Source: Neocallimastix lanati (nom. inval.)
Lineage: Eukaryota; Neocallimastigomycota; Neocallimastigomycetes; Neocallimastigales; Neocallimastigaceae
Length of the DNA: 42,500 nucleotides
Direction of reading: 5' to 3'
Assembly: GCA_016946835.1 (NCBI GenBank)
Contig: JACVTC010000177.1
Span: 1-42,500, forward strand
The notes under the pieces are model-generated. The model searched no databases, had not been told where the DNA came from, and worked only from the letters and a program-made list of their open reading frames with translations. Within the stretch, counting starts at the first letter, position 1. Every line of letters starts with the position of its first letter. Both the position numbers and the translations under genes were made by a program. This document shows, piece after piece, positions 31,958 through 42,500 of the stretch.

Positions 31958-33921
31958 TTTATTGCTAATGCTATCAGAAAATTTGATAAAAATTTTCTAA
32001 TGATTTATATAAATAAATATGTATATATAAATATAAATATAATTATTTTTAATATTTATTTCTAAATAATAAGAAATAATAAATATTTAGAAAAAAATAT
32101 ATTATAAATATTAAAAAATTTATATATACATAAAAAATAGATTTATTTATAAATTAAAGTATAAAAGGTTAGTTATATTCAAATTGGTATTTTTTTTTTT
32201 TTTTTTTTTTATAATATATATGAATTTTTTTATATAACTTTATTATTTATAAAAGATTATAGATTAATAAATCTATATTTTGAATATGACAGCTTTAATT
32301 AAAAAAAAATTTTTTTTTGTCGGTTTATATATAATAAAATTATTTATTACAAGTATTGTATTATTAGAATGTATTAAATTCAGTAGTTCATATACTTGTA
32401 TTTAATATCAATAATTAATATTGAGAAACATTAATAATAATAATGATGATGATATTATATTTTAAAAATTATTATATTTATTTAAAAACTTTAAAAAAAA
32501 ATTATTATTTTTTATTTTGTAATTAAAGAATAGTTATAAGAATATATTAATAAAATTATAGATTAAAATAATATTATATATTATTTTGAAGTTTATCTAT
32601 TTTTAATCTAATTTATTTTTAATAATAATGATATTTAATTACTTTATATCATAGCAATAATATGAATATTAATATATGATAAAATTTATATTTTTTAATA
32701 AAAATATTTATTATTTTATATTAATTTTTACTTCTACTATATCCAAATAAAATTATCTTTCCAAATTAATGCTAATATATGGATTATTTATTTTCATATT
32801 AAAATTTATTAAAGATGTTTCGTAAATAATGTTAATTTTAATAATTTCATTATTATTAATAAAATATAATATGTCATTAAAAAAAATATATATATATATA
32901 TCAATATACATATTATATTATATAATATACATGATATAATAATCAATAATACTATTTGATTAATAAGTTAAATATATATTAAATAAAGTTTGGTGTAACA
33001 TACAATTTATTATTATTTTATTATTTTATTTTTTTTTTTTGAAATATTTTATTCAATAAATAAATAATTCATATAAATTAATTTTTATTAATCAATGTAT
33101 ATTCAAAAATATTCCAAAATTACTTAAATTGGATAGAAGATTGTATATTAATAAAATAAAAGAATTTTTTTTTTTATATAATAATTATAGTTTTAACGGC
33201 AACTTAAAAATTAATTTAATATTGATAATATCATAATAATTATGGCAATATTCAATAATTTATTTTATTAATAATTAAATATATTAAATAATTATAACTA
33301 ATAAATATTATTTAAATAAAAAAAGGAAAAAAAAAAATTATATTATTATTATAATTATTTTTTTTCCAATATTTAAATCAATAAATATATAAATATATTT
33401 TTAAAAAAAAAATAAAATTAAAGCAATTTAATTATTAATTTATGATCTGTCAATAATTAAAAAAAAAAATGGCGCTATAATATATTCTATTGTGTAACAT
33501 TAATGAAAAAAAAAATTAATTATAAAAAAAAATAAAATAAAAAGATAATATAAATAGAATAACAAAGTATCAAACATAGTTTTTTTTTTTTTTTTTTCAT
33601 TACTATTCTTTAATTTTTTTTTATTTAAATATTTTAATAATAAAATATATTTATTATTATATTAGTTTTCATGATAGAATTTTTAATAAAATAATTATAA
33701 TAGTTTATAAAATATATAAATAAAAAAAAAAATAAACTACTTGTAAATATTTATTGTAAATATACATTCATTATTAATTTCAAGGACAAAAGAATTTATG
33801 TCACTCCTTTTTATTATTCAATATATATATTGTAAATAATAAACGATTATTAGATATTTTCAATTCAAAAATATTTTTCACTTTTTTTTTTTCTATTTTT
33901 ACAAACCATTTGTGTAAAGAA
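30736..33921. other. Gene-poor A/T-rich region upstream of the CotH-dockerin gene
   Basis: No supported gene in 3.2 kb. Poly(T) at 31109-31133 and 32190-32210, poly(A) at 31533-31556, 31759-31775 and 31928-31955. A slightly more complex stretch around 31600-31920 has mixed composition but no open frame of note. The promoter of the CotH-dockerin gene must lie at the right edge. Confidence 0.55.
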
Positions 33922-36244
33922 ATGAACTTTTCAATAATATTATTTGGTAAGTAATAAAAGTAATAAAACTGAACATTGAATTAAATTATAATAATTATTA
34001 AATTATAATATAAAAAAACGTAATAATATAAAAAATATAAAAGTTTGAAATAAAAAATAATAATAAATAAACAAATGAATTATTCAATCATTATATTATA
34101 TAATTAATATTTTAAATTATATTATTTTTTTTTTTAATACTTTTTAATACTTTGAAAAAAAAATAATATAAAATTAAAATTAAATAAAATTAAATTAAAT
34201 TAAATTAAATTAAATTATCATTTTAAAAGTTATTTTCATCACTCTTGTTGCGGCAAGTGATGATTTCCTTGAAGGAACCAAAAGAGCAAAATATTTTGAA
34301 AAAACGGATGATGCTGTTCCACTCTGGGAAATTACTCTTCCAGAGGAAGAATTTACTCAAATGAAAGGTTTAATTGCAAATAACAATAATATGTTCGGTA
34401 ATAATGATTTTAAAACAAAAAATGCTCAATTAGTATTCACTCTTGGTGAAGAAGTTAAAACTTTCCCAGAAGTTACTTTTTCTTTAGGTGGTGTCTCCTC
34501 CAGATATTATCCAAGACAAGCTTTTAATGTTAAAATTCGTAATGATAAATTATATGGTCGTAAACAATTCCGTATTCGTTCTGAAGCAAGAGAAGCAACT
34601 TTCTTAAGATCAAAAATTTTCTGTGATATTAATAATCGTATTGGTCAACCGGATTCTGTTTCAGCAAATTATATTAAAATGACAATTAATGGTGAAGATA
34701 TGGGATTCTATGTGATTATGGATGCTGTAAAATTAACTTATGTTAATATTGAATATGATGATAAGAATTCTACTAATTTAATTCAGTGTGGTAATTTAAA
34801 TAGTGATTTAACTATGAAAAGTATGCGTACTTGTGAAAGTGAAAATGATGATAACCCAGATATGACTAGTTTTCAACAATTACTTACCTCTCTTGATGGA
34901 GCCTCCACTATTGAAGAATTGGAAGAAGTTTTAAATGTTGAAGTTTTCATGAAAGCTGTCCTCATGGATTATCTTAGTGGTTCATGGGATCACTACTGTT
35001 TATTTGGTCACAATTTTAATATGTATAAACCACCAAATGGTAAATGGCAAATTGTACTATATGATTTTGATGCAACCTTTGGTCAAGATCTTTCTATGGG
35101 TCTTATGTATGGAACGCCTGCAGGTGTAGTTGGTAATAATATTAATACTTGGACACAAGCGAAATTTGAAAACTGGCATGGAAATAAACATATTATTAAT
35201 ATTATTTTAAAGGACAGACCTGAACTTTTCTTATCTAGTCTTCAAGAAATTGTTACGAAGGCTTTCAACCCTAAATACTTATTCCCACATATTGATAATC
35301 TTAAAAAGTTCATTCGTCCCTATGTTGAAGAAGATAAGACTAATAAACCTGGTAGAATTAATTCCAGAAGTACTTGTTATGATTATACTTTCAGTGAATG
35401 GGATGCTAATTCTGAATTTACTCATATTCCTACTCAATTTATGACCACGAGATCTCAAGCCTATGGTCTTAAGCGTTGGATTCTCGATAAATTCAACTTT
35501 GTTTGTACCACCTATGATATTGATTGTAGTGTTGCTTCCGAATATTTAGATAATCAATTTACCTATACCACTACCACTTATACTCAACCTACAAACACTG
35601 GAGGACAAATTGGTGGCGGTATATGGGGTGGTAACCAAGGTGGTTGGAATAATTGGGGTAATGGTGGTTTATGGGGTGGTAACCGTAACCAAGGCGGTTG
35701 GAATAATTGGGGTAATCAAGGTAGAAATAATCGAGGTGGTTGGAATAATTGGGGTAATGCAAATGTTAATGCAGGTAATATTTGGGGTAATGCTAATGCT
35801 AATGCTAATGCTAATGTTAATGCAAATGTTAATGTTAATGCAGGTAATAACTGGAATGTCCCAGCAAGAACTACTGCAAATGTTGCTGCTGTTGCCAGTA
35901 CCCCTGCCCCATCTAATAATAATAATAATAATGTTAAGCCTAAACCAACGACAACATCATCCTCAACCACCAACAGTAATGAAAATTCTAGTTGTTGGTC
36001 AACCCAATTGGGCTATAAATGTTGTACCAAAACTAATTTTATTGTATATACCGACAAGGATGGCTACTGGGGTGTTGAAAATAAGCAATGGTGTGGTATT
36101 AGAGGAGGTAGTTCTAAATCATCTTGTTGGTCTAGTTCCTTAAGCTATGGATGCTGTTCTGGATGTAAAGTTCTCTATACCGATAAAGATGGTAAATGGG
36201 GAATAGAAAATGGTGATTGGTGTGGTATTCCAAAAAATTGTTAA
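33922..36244 (+). CDS. Secreted CotH-kinase-fold protein with two fungal dockerin domains
   Basis: Two exons, 33922-33946 and 34230-36244, joined in phase 1, give 679 aa. The short first exon completes a signal peptide, [18 protein letters not shown], so the internal ATG at 34361 is not the start. The CotH domain fills about 35-450: [20 protein letters not shown], then [19 protein letters not shown] and [13 protein letters not shown]. Asp262 and Asp287/Asp289 sit where CotH kinases keep their catalytic and metal-binding aspartates. A low-complexity linker (about 460-590) has WNNWGN/GGW repeats, a run of alternating Asn-Ala/Asn-Val, then Thr/Ser. Two Cys-rich dockerins of the CBM10-like fungal type follow (about 595-632 and 639-679), each with a CW..L.Y.CC start, TDKDG and WCGI. 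Dockerins attach proteins to scaffoldins of the anaerobic fungal cellulosome. CotH proteins with dockerins are known to be common there but their role is unsettled: phosphorylation of complex proteins is possible. Confidence 0.93.
34182..34217. repeat. (TTAAA)n in CotH-dockerin intron
   Basis: About six tandem TTAAA units just before the splice acceptor of exon 2, occupying the place of the branch point and polypyrimidine region of the intron 33947-34229. Confidence 0.75.
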
Positions 36245-36589
36245 ATTGATTAATTCAATATAAAAAAAAAAAAAATTAGAAATTAAATAAATAAAAAAAA
36301 AAAAAATTAATAATAATACTAGTAATTTAAAAAAAAATTTTTTTTCTCATATATATATATTTTTTTCAATATTATAATATATGTATTTATAGAAAATATA
36401 TATATATATATATTATTTATTTATTTAGAAAATACCTATTTATTATTATTATTATTATTTTATTAATATTGTTTTAATGATTTATTATATCTTTATATAA
36501 TGTAAAATATCAATGTCATACATAAAAAAATTTAATTTTTTATTTTTTTTTTTTTATTTTATTTAAAAATTAGATTGATTAAAGAGCGA

Positions 36590-36614
<25 letters not shown>
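36590..36614. repeat. (GA)n dinucleotide repeat
   Basis: About twelve GA units flanked by purine-rich sequence (GAGCGAAGAG on the left, AAAAGGAAA on the right). It is the only GA repeat in a window where every other simple repeat is made of A and T. Confidence 0.85.
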
Positions 36615-36620
<6 letters not shown>

Positions 36621-36782
36621 AATTTTAATTATTTGTCTTTTTTCTTTCTTTTTCTTTTTATTTTATTTTAATATATATATATTTATTTATTTATTTTTCT
36701 ATTGTATATTAATTAGTTTAAATCAAAAAGTAATAATATATACAAATACAAATACCGATACTAATTTTAATATTAATACTTC

Positions 36783-36813
<31 letters not shown>

Positions 36814-37162
36814 TAAAATTATCATTTTTATATTATATATATCTCATATAATCTTTTATTTCATGATAAAATGTTTTGTTTCACTTTGTAAAATTTATAT
36901 ATTATAATTTTAAAAATTACTATAATAATTTCAAGAGTTATTTTGAACTAAGGAAAAAACTTTTATTTATTAAAACAATAAAAATACTTTCAATTAATAT
37001 TTCTTTGTTTTTAAATCTAATTTTTATGTTAATAAATTCAATAAATTATTTTAAAACAGAACAAAACAAACCAAAAGAAAAAAATAATAAAAAAAAAAAG
37101 TATTAAGATATATAATCTATTAAATCTAATACCAATAATTTATAATAATAATAATAATAACA

Positions 37163-37163
37163 A

Positions 37164-37230
<67 letters not shown>
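37163..37230. repeat. (ATT)n microsatellite
   Basis: About 22 ATT units, preceded by a short AAT block (about 37143-37160), so again a mirrored AAT/ATT pair that can fold back. Poly(A) and poly(T) blocks follow within 200 bases. Confidence 0.85.
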
Positions 37231-37241
37231 TCTACGACCAT

Positions 37242-37279
<38 letters not shown>

Positions 37280-38079
37280 ATATATATATAGCTTCATTAA
37301 TATTCATTAAAATTATTAATAATAATATCTTTTTTTTTTTTTTTTTTATTTTTTTATTTTTTTTTTATTTTTTTTTTTTTTTTTTTTTTTTGGAATATTT
37401 TTATAATAAAATACAATCATCTTTTATCAATTAATTATTTTTTTTTATTTAAAAAAAAAAAAAACTATTAAATAAGTTTCCATTTAGGTATTTGGTATTA
37501 CAAAATGCATTTATTTTCTTTTAATTAAATAATAATTAATAGCTCATTATAGTATTTATTATTATTTAATAAATATCTTTTCTTTTAAATAAATATTTAT
37601 AAAAAATATATATATAAAATTATTAAAAATATTAAATAATTCAATAAAAAAAAAAAATTTATTAATAAATAATTACAGCATTATTTGAAAAAAATTAAAT
37701 AATTCACTATAATATTTATTCAATTAATTAAATGAAAAAAAAAAAAATTTAAATTCTAAAAATTTAATATTAATTGATATTAGAATTTCATTTACAGAAA
37801 GTAATATTAATAGTAAATAAAAACTAAATGTACTTAAAATCAAAAAAAAAATATATATATATATAAATTTTTGTTAAAAAATCATTATATATTTTTTTAC
37901 ATTTTAATATCATAATTAAAAAGCTCTTTTTCTTTTCTTTTTTTTTTTTTTTTTTTTTTAAATTATTATTAATATTTTCAATAATAAAAATATTAATATA
38001 TTTTTATACTACTTTAGAATATTACAATATAAAATTATACTATTGATAGGATTTTATGATGATAAATAATCTTAAAAAG

Positions 38080-38110
<31 letters not shown>

Positions 38111-38334
38111 TCTTTGTTAAAAGAATCAATTAATTAAATTTTTAATAATTTAATAGAGGAAGGATAAATTATTTTATAAAAACATTATAAATTATAATAT
38201 TAATAAAAAAATTAATAATAATATTTTATTATACTTTCAATAAAAAAAATTTTTTTTTTTTTCTTTTCTTTTTTGATTATGGTCATTATATCTTTTTTTT
38301 TTTTTTTTTTTTTTTATTACCTAAAATATTATTT

Positions 38335-38590
38335 AATTTAAACTCTACCATATTTTATGGCATGTACTTTAATCGATAAGGCTTACATCTATTCTTTACA
38401 ATGATTGGATTAATAATGGAAAAAATATCATGCTTTATTTATTCTTTTAATCATGGGGCTTTTCTGGTGTGATATCTTATCGATTTTATGGATTTTTATA
38501 CACCGCTGATAAAATATTTGATAACAGGTTAAACTATCAAAATATCAATTAATTTATCAACCCTGTTTGTCAAACATCTTTTTTTTTTTT
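38335..38590. other. Mixed-composition island with inverted repeats
   Basis: This stretch is less A/T-biased than its surroundings. AATCGATAAG at 38371-38380 is the exact reverse complement of CTTATCGATT at 38476-38485. A second imperfect pair lies downstream: TTTGATAACAGGTT (about 38516-38529) against AACCCTGTTTGTCAAA (about 38559-38574). No frame longer than about 20 codons is open. It could be a non-coding RNA, a small transposon remnant, or a regulatory region. Confidence 0.35.
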
Positions 38591-39227
38591 TTTTTTAGAA
38601 CATATGACCCATTTTTATTAAATTAATTAAAACAATAATAAAAAGAAAGAAAGAAAAAAAAATTCTTTTTTTCTTTCTTTAAATACTGTTGTTGTCCTTT
38701 GTTTTCATTATGACTATTTTTGTTGTTATTGAAGTTCAAAAAAAAATGACCTCCTTTATTTATATTTATATTATATTATCCTTTTACTTATATATCATTA
38801 TGATTAATATTTCAATAATTATAAATTTATATAAACATATATATATATATATATAAACTAATTTATAATAGAATTTAAATATATATATATATATATTTAA
38901 ATTATATAATAACATCTTAATATTATAATTTTCCTTCTTTCTTTTTTATTGTTTAATTAAAACTTTCAAACAATGTATTAAACACCAAATTATAAAGCAT
39001 CAATAAAAATCATTTTCTTTTTTTGTAAGACGAAAATTTTTTTATTAAATTATCTTTTAATAATAAAAAGACATTTATAATTGGTATTTATAAATACCGC
39101 TTAAATAATTATAAAAAAAACGTATGTTTAAAAAAAAATATACATTTCTAATTCTTTTTTTAAACATAATTATTAATAAATGAATTTGTTTGTCTATTAT
39201 ACAATAATCTTATAAAGTAAGCTAAAC

Positions 39228-39697
<470 letters not shown>

Positions 39698-39852
39698 TTA
39701 CTTTTGTTTTCTAAAATACTAAAAAATATTTATCTTTTGAACTTTTTAGAGATAACGAATAAAGAACTTTTCGTTTTAAAAATTATATTTTATATAAAAA
39801 TATAAAACGAGATTAGATTGAAGAAAAATTTTTGTAATGGAAATATTTTCTT

Positions 39853-39861
39853 CTTTTTATA
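39853..39861 (-). promoter_or_regulatory. Candidate TATA box of H4
   Basis: TATAAAAAG on the minus strand about 170 bases before the H4 start codon, at about the same distance as the H3 element from its start. In such A/T-rich DNA a TATA-like string is weak evidence; the matching distance in both histone genes and the trailing G/A-rich bases raise the odds. Confidence 0.4.
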
Positions 39862-41703
39862 CAAAAAAATTTTTTACTTAATAATAATTGTTGATTATTA
39901 AATTTTAATTATATAAAAAATAAATAATAAAATAAATAATAAAATAAATAAATAATAAAATAAAATAAAATAAATAAATAAAAAAGATTTCCTATAAAAA
40001 TAAATATATTATATATTATAAATATATTATAATATGTATTGACCATTTATTTACAATATAAATGGTGTAATATATAAATATATATAAATATTATTTAATT
40101 ATATTACTTATTTTATTCAATATGCAAATATATTAAAAATATATTATTTTTATAATTAATATATATCATTAGTTAATTGTTAATATATATATAATTTAAT
40201 CAAATTTAGTTTTTTAATTTTTTAAAATATTTAAAAAATAAATTTAAAAAAAAAAAAAAAAATTAAAAAAAAATATTGTCCTAAATATAATTTACATAAA
40301 AATTAATATATTAAAAAGATTAAATTTTAATGGACAAAAAAAAATTTTATTTTTTATTTTATTTTATTTTTATTTATTATTATATTTTTTAAAATTTTAA
40401 TTAATTTTTTCAATTAATTGAAATTATTCATATATTGAAACTAAATAGAAATCAATAGTATGGTGTATAGTAACAGATAAAATAATATATGACTTATTAA
40501 TTAGTAGGTAAAAAAAAAAAAAAAAAAAATAGAAATTAAAATAATAAAATATTAATAATAATGAAATATATGAAAATTAAAAATTTTATAAAAATTAAAT
40601 AAATTTGGTTTATTAATTATAATGTTGTAATAAGTCAGGCTGAATAAAAAATTGGAAGTCTATTGGTTCTTTATGTTTAGAATAAGCATGAAAATGAAAA
40701 TGAAAAAAAATAAAGATCTTAAAGATAATAGATATTCTATTATTTTAATAGGCTAAGATTTAGCACTGATATTATGGTGATATATGAAAATAGAAATAAC
40801 CAATTAAAAAGGAAAAAAAAAAAGAAAAAGATTGAATAGATAACAGAACAATAATACAAATAAAAAAAAAAAAAAAAAAATAACAATACCACAATACTCA
40901 TCATCATACTCATTATAATATCAAAAAAAAAAAAACAGAAAAAAATATTTTTTAATAAATAATAAAAATAATATTGTCAGTCATTTTCATTTTCATTTAA
41001 GAATATTTCTTATCAATTTGTTGTCTATCGATAATAATTTTATTTCTTTGTTTTCTGTTAATAAATTAAAAAGTTAACAGAATTCAATGAATAAAAAAAT
41101 AAAATTTTATATGAACTTTTTTATTTTATCTTGTTTTGTATAATCGCATAAATTGAATCAAACAGAAATAAAAAAATTTTATTTTTAAATTCTTTTCATT
41201 GCATTTTCAATCAATACATATATAAGAGTGGACTTTTAATATATTTATTATATATGGTAAATAATTTAAATAAAATTTAATATTTTTTTAAAAAAAAAAA
41301 ATTCATTGTACAAGTTTTTATTTTTTATTTTTATTTTTAAACATTTTAATATAATTATTATTTTTTTTGTTATTGTTATTATGAAAATCCTCTAAAAAAA
41401 AAAAAAATTATATATATATATTTTTAAATATTATAATTATTGATTGTTATTATTTAAAAAATTTTTTTTTTTTAAAAAAGTATAGCTTAATAAATTAATT
41501 TTAATTTCTTTATTTGTTTTAGTTTAAGAATATTAAAATTTTATTAATTTTCATTTATTTATTAGATTTTACATATAAATTTTTTTTCTCTTTTTTTTTT
41601 TTTTTTACTCTGTAATAAAAATTTTTATTTAATTTTTATTGGTTAAAAAATATTAATAAAATTTATTGGAGGAACGTTGCAAAGTATTGTTGTCCACTTC
41701 AAC

Positions 41704-41711
41704 TATAAAAG
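41704..41711 (+). promoter_or_regulatory. Candidate TATA box of H3
   Basis: TATAAAAG followed by AGAGAAG lies 186 bases before the H3 start codon, downstream of a mixed-composition patch (GGAGGAACGTTGCAAAG, 41669-41685, and TTGTCCACTTCAAC) that may hold upstream elements. The G/C bases stand out against the flanking A/T DNA, which supports a functional core promoter. Confidence 0.55.
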
Positions 41712-41874
41712 AGAGAAGTTTTCAGCAATTTTTTTTAAATCTTTAAGCTTTTATTTTTATAAAAAAATTTTTTTTAATTTTTTTAAAAAGTATTTAAAAA
41801 AATTTATATCATTTTAAAACAAAAGTACCCTTAAAGTATTTTATATTTTTTTTATACATTTGTTAATTCCTTAA

Positions 41875-42500
<626 letters not shown>

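Larger units (their letters stand above)
36245..39227. other. Intergenic region between CotH-dockerin gene and H4
   Basis: The two genes end towards each other across 3 kb. It contains a (GA)n tract, (ATT)n at about 37163-37230, poly(A) at about 37242-37276, poly(T) at 37328-37391 and an island of mixed composition at about 38335-38590. No coding gene is supported; the frame 36876-37106 is Phe/Ile/Lys-rich with no family features. Confidence 0.55.

Noticed and set aside
34361-34363. ATG as start of the CotH protein
   Set aside because: The frame is open upstream to an acceptor at 34229, and exon 33922-33946 supplies a signal peptide in matching phase.
35610-36143. Plus frame with Val/Met/Gly repeats and minus frame 35716-35973 with Leu/Ala repeats
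   Set aside because: Shadows of the repetitive linker of the CotH-dockerin gene; 35250-35444 is a shadow as well.
36876-37106. 76-codon plus-strand frame
   Set aside because: Phe/Asn/Lys/Ile-rich, as expected from A/T DNA; no domain, no splice partner.
40688-40996. 16-base inverted repeat between H4 and H3
   Set aside because: Low-complexity ATGAAA repeats; chance occurrence is plausible in this composition.

Overview
The base composition is extremely AT-rich. Intergenic DNA and introns are nearly pure A/T with long homopolymer and trinucleotide runs, while exons are less AT-rich. Genes carry short T-rich GT-AG introns. The decisive clue to the organism is a secreted CotH-type protein ending in two Cys/Trp-rich modules of the fungal dockerin (CBM10-like) type, known from the cellulosomes of anaerobic gut fungi (Neocallimastigomycota). 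A full-length homologue of the basal-body distal-appendage protein CEP164 fits this, because these fungi make flagellated zoospores. Assignment to Neocallimastigomycota is therefore strong; the genus cannot be told from this window.

Layout, left to right. 1-630 (-): 5' part of a mahogunin (MGRN1/LUL)-type RING E3 ligase gene, cut by the window edge. 2939-9075 (+): eight-exon CEP164-like gene (1480 codons), divergent from the E3 gene across a 2.3 kb A/T-only gap. 10240-12734 (+): five-exon SLC35F-type drug/metabolite transporter (596 aa). 13819-16231 (-): three-exon F-box/leucine-rich-repeat protein (547 aa). 16232-22788: gene-poor, with only small exon-like fragments. 22789-23761 (+): three-exon SAP30-type Sin3-complex subunit (185 aa). 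23762-33921: about 10 kb without a convincing gene, holding a roughly 100 bp GC-rich island and a roughly 2.4 kb minisatellite. 33922-36244 (+): two-exon CotH-dockerin protein (679 aa). 39228-39691 (-) and 41890-42500 (+): divergent histone H4 and H3 genes, each with one intron; H3 runs off the window.

Most of the open frames that cross repeats (poly-Ile/Leu, poly-Tyr/Phe/Ile) are artefacts of A/T repeats rather than genes. All gene models were built by joining exons at GT-AG sites where reading phase matched on both sides; every complete model gives a length divisible by three and ends in a stop codon.

The genes do not form one pathway. They are a normal eukaryotic mix: ubiquitin ligation (MGRN1-like, F-box), basal body (CEP164), chromatin (SAP30, H3, H4), transport (SLC35F) and the secreted fibre-degrading machinery (CotH-dockerin). 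The parts that ordinary annotation explains least are the minisatellite with its higher-order duplication, the isolated GC-rich island just upstream of it, and an inverted-repeat-bearing island between the CotH and H4 genes.
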